Part shown: positions 1-4,991 of the stretch, one piece after another
Position numbering within the stretch: position 1 is the first letter of the stretch
Layout: the number at the start of each line of letters is the position of its first letter
Assembly (NCBI GenBank): GCA_937901465.1
Contig: CALGTU010000154.1
Coordinates: 1 to 9,058 of the forward strand
Source of the DNA: an uncultured Clostridia bacterium
Lineage (GTDB): Bacteria > Bacillota > Clostridia > Oscillospirales > Ruminococcaceae
Direction: 5' to 3'
DNA: 9,058 nt
Notes under the pieces: generated by a model
Database searches by the model: none
Seen by the model: the letters and a program-made list of their open reading frames with translations, nothing else
Told to the model about the DNA's origin: nothing
Position numbers and translations under genes: made by a program

Positions 1-60
1 TCCTTTTGCTCTACTACTTTGGGGACATTTTCTTTTCGCACAGAAAAATTCCAATCTACG

Positions 61-466
61 ATGAGCCAAAACTGTGGATGCTGCGGAGGGCCGACGGAGA
101 GTGTGTTGGAGTGCGGCCACGGATGCTGCGAGAAGTGCGCGGAGAATTTGAAGGCGCTGACAAAGATTTCCGGGAAGGAATGGCTGTGCGTGGCGTGTGG
201 CAATGGCGGCAGAGAGCTCGGCAGAAAAGAGGCCGAGGAGCTGCTGGCGATGATCCGCGCGGCGGTGCAGAGGAACGAAGAGAGCGTCGAAGAGCGGTTT
301 GGGGCGATTGAAAGGGAGCTGGCGGAGGGGGCGGAGAGGGTCGTTGCGGCGATCGAGGCGGAGGGCGCGGCGTGCAAGAAGGCGATCGAGGCGATGCGGG
401 AGAAGCAGAGACTGCGGGAGGAGAAGCGGCAGATGGCGTACGCGGTGGCGGAGGAGGCGGGGGAGG
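61..466 (+). CDS. RING-finger / helical protein, eukaryote-like, 3' end lost at junction
   Basis: Seen: counting from the ATG at 61, the protein has a full C3HC4 RING pattern: C5-x2-C8, x9, C18-x-H20, x2, C23-x2-C26, x16, C43-x2-C46. From about residue 50 to the break follows a long Glu/Lys/Arg/Ala-rich helical segment, likely coiled coil. RING plus coiled coil is a common layout of eukaryotic E3 ubiquitin ligases, so binding of an E2 is the family expectation; no substrate can be inferred. A TTG at 19 is in frame, but ATG 61 sits directly before the cysteine cluster and the region before it is AT-rich, so 61 is preferred. GC (one 60-base line counted at 63 percent) is far above the rest of the window (33 percent in a sample line). 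The reading frame runs on past 466 only into unrelated bacterial sequence, so the true C-terminus is missing. The source is probably a microbial eukaryote in the same sample. Confidence 0.6.
443..466. other. Probable chimeric assembly junction in a proline-codon repeat
   Basis: Seen: this 24-base GGN-rich block gives eight consecutive proline codons on the minus strand, continuing the bacterial gene that starts at 574. On the plus strand it reads Ala-Val-Ala-Glu-Glu-Ala-Gly-Glu, which fits the RING protein. To its left the sequence is GC-rich and codes well only on plus; to its right it is AT-rich and codes well only on minus. Inference: two unrelated genomes were joined at a shared low-complexity word, and the exact joint cannot be placed inside the block. 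Confidence 0.65.
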
Positions 467-574
467 TTCACTCGCAACTAAACTTTTTGACCTTTCCTGC
501 ATTTCTCTTACTCTTCGTTCGGCGTCTTTCTGCATAGCCATCATTTCTTCTCTTGTATAGTTTCTCGACGCCAT
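443..574 (-). CDS. Small charged-helix / polyproline protein, 5' part only
   Basis: Seen: the ATG at 574 is preceded by an AAGGGGG Shine-Dalgarno-like tract about 11 bases upstream, and the gene begins 16 bases after the stop of the 117-residue gene, so it looks like the third member of the same operon. Residues 1-36 start MASRNYTREEMMAMQ and form a Glu/Arg/Met-rich amphipathic helix; residues 37-44 are all proline. Downstream of 443 the frame stays open only through the GC-rich foreign segment, giving implausible Pro/Ser/Arg-rich sequence, so I stop the gene at the junction. I do not recognise a named family. By impression only, similar N-termini occur in uncharacterised clostridial proteins with a proline-rich middle and hydrophobic C-terminus. 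The real C-terminal part is missing here. Confidence 0.6.
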
Positions 575-590
575 AAGAAAAATTTCCCCC

Positions 591-944
591 TTAAATCATA
601 TTTTCAAACTCTGATAAAATCCCCGAATTTTTTGCAAAAGAGATAAGACTCATCATCTTTAAAAACTTTATCGCCTTATCGGTTTTATGTTGTCTTTCTT
701 CTGAAAGATGCGGTTTTAAGGCAACAAGAAGAGATGTGTTCTTATCGTTTTCTGTCATATTTTTAGCCATTTGTGAAAACATCATTATTTTTGAAATATC
801 GGGCATATCATTCCCCATAGGAAGCGCTGGCGGTGGGGCAGGTGTCGGAGGTGTTTCTTCCCCCGACATACCCATCATTGAAGCGAGTTTTTTTATTTGT
901 TCCATACTCTCTTTATCAGAAAGAATTTCGTTTATTTTATTCAT
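591..944 (-). CDS. Small Met-rich hypothetical protein with proline linker (117 aa)
   Basis: Function not recognised. Seen: 14 of 117 residues are Met. Residues 1-26 form an amphipathic helix ending in MMGM; residues 31-42 are a Pro/Thr/Ala linker; residues 48-65 form a second Met-rich helix; residues 69-112 hold a basic helical region with the core ALKPHLSEER. There is no signal peptide, transmembrane segment or catalytic motif, so it is probably a cytosolic binding or assembly protein (inference). It lies 18 bases downstream of the 78-residue gene and in the same frame, separated by one TAA. The start is uncertain: the only clear Shine-Dalgarno-like run (GGGG, 966-969) is about 21 bases from the ATG at 944, too far for normal initiation, and the codons between 962 and 945 also encode a plausible helix. 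Reinitiation after the upstream stop would explain this. Confidence 0.72.
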   Translation of the reverse strand: MNKINEILSDKESMEQIKKLASMMGMSGEETPPTPAPPPALPMGNDMPDISKIMMFSQMAKNMTENDKNTSLLVALKPHLSEERQHKTDKAIKFLKMMSLISFAKNSGILSEFENMI

Positions 945-962
945 TAAATCGTCGATTTTAAT

Positions 963-1199
963 TTACCCCTTTCCTGTGAGTTTGTTATAGAGTGCTCTTG
1001 CTTCGGGGGTAGACATCATCTGATTTATCATCTGTGGGTTATTCAGTGCCATATTGAATTTCATCGCGTCCGTCGGCGACATATTCTTCATCGCGTTATC
1101 GAATTTTCCTTCTGAAAGTTCCTTTTTAAGCTGTTCTGCGGGAACGCCGAGTTTAGAGCTTACTACTTTCAGCAAAGCGTCCATATTAGAGTTGTTCAT
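963..1199 (-). CDS. Small Met/Asn-rich hypothetical protein (78 aa)
   Basis: Function not recognised. Seen: a near-perfect Shine-Dalgarno AAGGAGGA (1206-1213, minus strand) sits 6 bases before the ATG, which makes the start secure. Nine of 78 residues are Met. Residues 6-30 form a helix with a Leu-Gly-Val-Pro turn; residues 38-75 contain Ser-Pro-Thr-Asp, then NNPQMINQMMSTPEARAL. This Asn-Pro plus Met-rich amphipathic pattern superficially resembles the DP/STI1-type helical domains of co-chaperones, but that is inference from a short motif. There is no signal peptide or transmembrane segment. It is the first gene of the three-gene minus-strand cluster and is divergent from the phosphoesterase, with which it shares an 85-base upstream region. 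It could be a protein-protein interaction or regulatory protein; nothing supports an enzyme. Confidence 0.72.
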   Translation of the reverse strand: MNNSNMDALLKVVSSKLGVPAEQLKKELSEGKFDNAMKNMSPTDAMKFNMALNNPQMINQMMSTPEARALYNKLTGKG

Positions 1200-1211
1200 A
1201 GAAAATCCTCC

Positions 1212-1240
1212 TTGAATTCAGTTAAAATATATGCTAAAAT
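1212..1240 (+). promoter_or_regulatory. Sigma-A-type promoter with extended -10 for the phosphoesterase
   Basis: Seen: TTGAAT at 1212-1217, a spacer of exactly 17 bases, then TAAAAT at 1235-1240, preceded by TGC, which provides the extended -10 TGn element. Transcription would begin near 1247, leaving a leader of about 38 bases before the TTG start. The -35 overlaps the Shine-Dalgarno of the divergent 78-residue gene. Confidence 0.6.
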
Positions 1241-1267
1241 TTTCTTGTATATTACAGTATATTTTTT

Positions 1268-1274
1268 AAAGGAG
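1268..1274 (+). promoter_or_regulatory. Shine-Dalgarno AAAGGAG that fixes a TTG start
   Basis: AAAGGAG ends 10 bases before TTG 1285. The nearby GTG at 1280 is followed one codon later by TGA, so it cannot start the gene. No in-frame ATG lies near the conserved N-terminal strand and DTH motif, so TTG is the only start that preserves the metallophosphoesterase fold. Confidence 0.7.
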
Positions 1275-1284
1275 AATTTGTGAT

Positions 1285-1779
1285 TTGAGAATAATTGTTT
1301 TTTCCGACACTCACGGCAGAACGGGAAATCTTTTTGATGTTGCCGAAATGCATATTAAATCAACAGATATGTTTATCCATTTAGGCGACGGTGAGCCCGA
1401 GGCGGATATGCTTAAATCCGCACATCCCGAGATTGACCTTCGTTATGTAAGAGGAAACTGCGATATAAATTCGGGCGCACCGATGTCTCTTCTTATCGAG
1501 GCGGATTTCGGAAAGAAAATATATGCAACCCATGGTCATATGCTGAGCGTTAAATACGGAATCGGAACTATTTTAAAAGAGGCAAAATCACAAGGTGCCG
1601 ATATCGTTCTTTTCGGGCATACCCATGAGCGTTTTTCATATTACGACAGCGAAAGCGGAATTTATATTTTAAACCCCGGTTCACTTTCAGAGCCAAGGGA
1701 CGGTAAGGGAAAATCCTATGGTGTTATTGATATAGTTAAAAGTGGCGTTGTTATGAATATTGCGGATTTTTTGAATTAA
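1285..1779 (+). CDS. YfcE/MJ0936-type metallophosphoesterase (164 aa)
   Basis: Calcineurin-like phosphoesterase of the YfcE/MJ0936 class, which hydrolyses phosphodiester bonds with a two-metal centre; the physiological substrate is generally unknown. Seen, in order: Asp8-Thr-His10, Gly34-Asp35, Gly57-Asn58-Cys-Asp, His83 in ATHGH, and Gly111-His112-Thr-His114, so the full set of metal ligands is present. The NPGS motif (130-133) with the following Ser-Glu-Pro-Arg is typical of this subfamily. The length is normal and there is no signal peptide, so it is cytosolic. It is monocistronic in this window, has its own promoter, and runs convergently towards gyrA with a shared terminator. The start is TTG with a good ribosome binding site. 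In other Firmicutes the homologue (ysnB) lies elsewhere, so the position beside gyrA is not functional evidence. Confidence 0.93.
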   Translation: MRIIVFSDTHGRTGNLFDVAEMHIKSTDMFIHLGDGEPEADMLKSAHPEIDLRYVRGNCDINSGAPMSLLIEADFGKKIYATHGHMLSVKYGIGTILKEAKSQGADIVLFGHTHERFSYYDSESGIYILNPGSLSEPRDGKGKSYGVIDIVKSGVVMNIADFLN

Positions 1780-1791
1780 AGATAAAAAACA

Positions 1792-1816
1792 AATCCCCCA
1801 CGAAATGTGGGGGATT
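1792..1816. terminator. Bidirectional intrinsic terminator between phosphoesterase and gyrA
   Basis: A perfect 10-bp stem, AATCCCCCAC pairing with GTGGGGGATT, encloses a 5-base GAAAT loop. On plus it is followed by TATTTTTATT; on minus by TGTTTTTTATC, so it can stop both convergent transcripts. The stem begins 4 bases beyond the gyrA stop codon and 12 bases after the phosphoesterase stop. Confidence 0.9.
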
Positions 1817-1820
1817 ATTT

Positions 1821-4379
1821 TTATTCTTCAGTATCCTCATCATCAGGGGCAACATCGGGTTCGATAACCTCGTTTGCTTCTTCTGCCTTAGCAGAATCTT
1901 CCTGAGCCTTTGCCTGTTCTTCAGAGAGCTGTTCAACTTCTTCAAGTTCAGCCTCTTCGTCGTGTTCGGCACGGGTGAATGAAACAACCTTGTTGTCGCC
2001 GTTTACCCTCATAAGTCTTACGCCCGTTGCGTATCTGCCCATAACTCTTATGTCACAAGCTCTTATTCTTATGATGATACCTTCGGTTGAAATCATGATG
2101 ATATCGTCTTCTTCATCGACAACCTTAATTCCACAGACATAGCCCTTTTCATCAGATGCCTTGTAGTTTAAAAGTCCAAAACCGCCTCTGTTCTGAACTC
2201 TGTAAGAGTCGATTTCACATCTTCTTCCGTTACCCTTGTCAGTAACAGTAAGAACAGTTGCACCCTCTCTTATTCTTGCCATAGAAACAACATAGTCGCC
2301 TTCGCGGAGCTTGATAGCTCTTACGCCGTGTGCTGTTCTTGACATTGAACGAATCTGCTTTTCACCGATTCTTATTGCTCTTCCGTTATGGGTTGCAACG
2401 ATAAGTTCGTTTTCGCCCTCTGTCATTCTTACTCCTGCGATTTCGTCGCCTTCGTCAAGACCAATGGCTATAAGACCGTTCTTTCTTACATTCTTATAAG
2501 CAGAGAGGGGAGTTCTCTTAATCTTGCCGTTTTTAGTAACCATAACAACGAACTTTCCTTCGTCAAAATCCGATGTTTTAAGCATAGCGGCAATCTTTTC
2601 GCCTTCTGAAAGCGGAAGAAGTCCCACAATATTTGTTCCTCTCGACTGCTTTGAGCCTTCGGGGATTTCATAGCATTTCATCTTATACATTATTCCCTTA
2701 TTAGAGATAAAGAGAATAAAGTCATGTGTTGAAGCTACAAACATATCTTCAACATAGTCTTCTTCGCGGCGCTTCATTCCCGAAACGCCCTTTCCGCCTC
2801 TGTTCTGTGTGTTATACATAGAAAGTGGCTGACGCTTTACATAGCCTATGTTTGTATATGTTACAACGCTTGTTTCTTCGGCGATAAGGTCTTCAATATC
2901 AACTTCGCCCGAAACATTTTCAATGCCTGTTCTTCTTTCGTCGCCGTATTTATCCTTGATTTTCATAAGTTCTTCTCTTATGATTTCAAGAACCTTTCTT
3001 TCGTCAGAAAGAATTCCTTCGAGTTCGGCAATTTTAGCTTCGATAGCAGCGAGTTCGTCTAAAATCTTCTGTCTTTCCATATTAGAAAGCTGATAAAGAC
3101 GCATCTGTGCAATAGCATCTGCCTGAATATTTGAAAGACCGAATCTTTCCATAAGTCTGTCTTTGATTTCCTGCTGGTTTTTAGATGTACGACAGATTTT
3201 GATTACTTCATCGAGGTTATCAACAGCAATTTTAAGACCCTGTAAAATATGCTCTCTTTCACGAAGCTTTTTAAGGTCAAACATTGTTCTGTTTCTGATA
3301 ACTTCAATCTGGAATTTTATATATTCATCGAGTACCTGTTTGAGTGATAAAACCTTAGGAACTCCGTCAACGAGAGCGAGCATTATAACGCCGACAGTAT
3401 CCTGAAGCTGAGTATATGAGAAAAGCTTATTGAGAACAATCTGAGCTATTGCGTCTTTTTTGAGTTCTATGCAGATTCTCATTCCGTCTCTGCCCGATTC
3501 ATCGCGGATAGTATGAATACCCTCAACTCTCTTTTCTTTAGCGAGCATAGCTATGTTTTCGATAAGTCTCGCCTTATTGACCATATAGGGAATTTCGTGG
3601 ATAAGAATACATTCTCTGCCCTTGATTTCTTCTATTGAAGTTCTGGCTCTGAGAGTGATTTTTCCGCGGCCCGTTGCATATGCAGCTCTTATTCCGGCTC
3701 TGCCCATGATAATTCCGCCTGTGGGGAAATCAGGGCCCTTGATATGCTGCATAAGTTCATCGAGTGTTGCATCGGGATTATCTATAACATAATCGATAGC
3801 GTCAATAACTTCGCCTAAATTATGAGGCGGAATATTTGTTGCCATACCAACGGCGATACCTGTTGAACCGTTTACTAAAATGTTAGGGAAACGAGAGGGT
3901 AAAACAACGGGTTCTTTAAGTCTGTCGTCGTAGTTTCTTGTATATGGAATTGTTTCTTTGTTGATATCAGAAAGCATTTCCATTGAGATTTTTGCCATTT
4001 TAGCTTCTGTATATCGGTAAGCGGCGGCGGGGTCACCGTCAACAGAACCGAAGTTTCCGTGTCCGTCAACTAAAGGGTATCTGAGAGAGAAATCCTGTGC
4101 AAGACGAACAAGTGCGTCATAAACAGATGCGTCACCATGGGGGTGATATTTACCGAGAACATCACCGACGGTTGCTGCACATTTAAGGTATTTCTTATCG
4201 GGGGTAAGCCCTGCTTCATACATTGTGTATAAAATTCTTCTGTGAACGGGCTTTAAACCGTCTCTTACATCGGGCAAAGCTCTTGACACGATAACCGACA
4301 TTGAATAATCAAGAAACGAGGTTTTCATTTCTTTTTCAATGTCAACGGGAATTATCTTCTGATTGGGGTTGTCAAACAT
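1821..4379 (-). CDS. gyrA: DNA gyrase subunit A (852 aa)
   Basis: Breakage-reunion subunit of the A2B2 type II topoisomerase that introduces negative supercoils using ATP hydrolysed by GyrB. Seen: the N-terminal winged-helix region with GKYHPHGD (76-83), the catalytic tyrosine Tyr123 in YRYTE, the tower and coiled-coil segments to about residue 490, then a six-bladed beta-pinwheel. The GyrA box reads QNRGGKG (525-531), with a degenerate copy QNRGGFG at 729-735. An acidic tail (about 805-852) is rich in Glu/Asp; in E. coli such a tail modulates wrapping. The position equal to E. coli Ser83 is Ala84, while Asp88 (E. coli Asp87) is kept. The ATG at 4379 has an AGGTGTGA ribosome site and follows the YcxB-like gene by 21 bases. 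It is full length, the last gene of the operon, and followed at once by a terminator. The GyrA box distinguishes it from ParC. Confidence 0.98.
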   Translation of the reverse strand: MFDNPNQKIIPVDIEKEMKTSFLDYSMSVIVSRALPDVRDGLKPVHRRILYTMYEAGLTPDKKYLKCAATVGDVLGKYHPHGDASVYDALVRLAQDFSLRYPLVDGHGNFGSVDGDPAAAYRYTEAKMAKISMEMLSDINKETIPYTRNYDDRLKEPVVLPSRFPNILVNGSTGIAVGMATNIPPHNLGEVIDAIDYVIDNPDATLDELMQHIKGPDFPTGGIIMGRAGIRAAYATGRGKITLRARTSIEEIKGRECILIHEIPYMVNKARLIENIAMLAKEKRVEGIHTIRDESGRDGMRICIELKKDAIAQIVLNKLFSYTQLQDTVGVIMLALVDGVPKVLSLKQVLDEYIKFQIEVIRNRTMFDLKKLREREHILQGLKIAVDNLDEVIKICRTSKNQQEIKDRLMERFGLSNIQADAIAQMRLYQLSNMERQKILDELAAIEAKIAELEGILSDERKVLEIIREELMKIKDKYGDERRTGIENVSGEVDIEDLIAEETSVVTYTNIGYVKRQPLSMYNTQNRGGKGVSGMKRREEDYVEDMFVASTHDFILFISNKGIMYKMKCYEIPEGSKQSRGTNIVGLLPLSEGEKIAAMLKTSDFDEGKFVVMVTKNGKIKRTPLSAYKNVRKNGLIAIGLDEGDEIAGVRMTEGENELIVATHNGRAIRIGEKQIRSMSRTAHGVRAIKLREGDYVVSMARIREGATVLTVTDKGNGRRCEIDSYRVQNRGGFGLLNYKASDEKGYVCGIKVVDEEDDIIMISTEGIIIRIRACDIRVMGRYATGVRLMRVNGDNKVVSFTRAEHDEEAELEEVEQLSEEQAKAQEDSAKAEEANEVIEPDVAPDDEDTEE

Positions 4380-4400
4380 TATTTTTCACACCTATTCGTT

Positions 4401-4979
4401 TTATTTCTGGGGATAGAATTTCTTTGCTTTTTCTGAAAATTCTTTTCTTAATAGTTCAATCTGTTCTTCTGAAAGAAATCTTTTCGGTATTACATAAAAC
4501 ATCTGTTTTTTGATGTAGATCACAAACTCATCGGGGATTTCTATAACATAGGGTAAATCCGTTTCATAGAAAATAACCTTCGGGGCAACCTCAAAAGGTT
4601 CGTTTGTTTCGGGGTTGATTTTAGGAACAACCGAAATCTTTATCTTGTCATCATAAACTTCTGTTTCATAGCTGTCGTCTTCTATTGTAGATAAAGCTTC
4701 GCGGAGAGTTTTTCTTCTTTTTGCGGGCATTATCCAGAGTATCAATATAAAGACAAGACATATTGCAACAAGCATGACATTATTGTTGTTATCGGGATAT
4801 TTTTGAATTGCGGTTATGAGATTCAAAATTCCTATAATTCCGACAAGAACCGTGAAAATTGTATTACGACCGAATTCAAATTTTTTCTGGACTTCATGAA
4901 AAGCCTTGTCATAATCATCAACGGTTATTGTATAGTTGAGATCCGTGAGTTTAATGCTTTCTTTAACTTCGTTTTCCAT
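4401..4979 (-). CDS. YcxB-like two-helix membrane protein (192 aa)
   Basis: Seen: two hydrophobic segments, about 39-58 and 68-85, joined by a short polar Asn-rich turn, followed by a cytosolic beta-rich domain containing DEFVIYIKKQMFYVIPKRFL and a C-terminal helix. This matches the layout of YcxB-like (PF14317) proteins, where two membrane helices precede a PH-like C-terminal domain; the molecular role of the family is not established. Loop charge suggests that both termini are cytoplasmic. The gene sits between gyrB and gyrA with a strong AAAGGAA ribosome site, 12 bases after gyrB and 21 before gyrA, so it is co-transcribed with both gyrase subunits. That does not prove a role in topology; it may be a passenger using strong constitutive expression. 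Family assignment is from layout and the Tyr-Ile-x-Lys...Pro-Lys-Arg region. Confidence 0.78.
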   Translation of the reverse strand: MENEVKESIKLTDLNYTITVDDYDKAFHEVQKKFEFGRNTIFTVLVGIIGILNLITAIQKYPDNNNNVMLVAICLVFILILWIMPAKRRKTLREALSTIEDDSYETEVYDDKIKISVVPKINPETNEPFEVAPKVIFYETDLPYVIEIPDEFVIYIKKQMFYVIPKRFLSEEQIELLRKEFSEKAKKFYPQK

Positions 4980-4991
4980 TTTAAATTCCTT

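Larger units (their letters stand above)
1200..1284. promoter_or_regulatory. Divergent intergenic region for two transcription units
   Basis: This 85-base AT-rich stretch must carry the control signals for both the small-protein cluster (minus) and the phosphoesterase (plus). The plus promoter is clear and listed separately. On minus, a TATACT at 1256-1261 could be a -10 but has no convincing -35 at 17 bases, so the minus promoter is unassigned. Because the minus Shine-Dalgarno overlaps the plus -35 element, the two transcription units probably have overlapping control elements. Confidence 0.55.

Noticed and set aside
56..442. Minus-strand continuation of the gene at 574 as a 172-residue Pro/Ser/Arg-rich protein
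   Set aside because: It is antisense to the RING protein in GC-rich DNA where stop codons are rare; composition is implausible and the frame is open only because of the chimeric join.
1..466. Horizontal transfer of a eukaryotic RING gene into the bacterium
   Set aside because: No adaptation of base composition, no mobile element or repeat flanks, and the boundary lies exactly in a low-complexity word; misassembly is simpler.
372..560. Plus-strand glycine-run open frame across the junction
   Set aside because: The glycine run is the complement-frame reading of the proline repeat, and the rest is antisense to the well-supported gene starting at 574.
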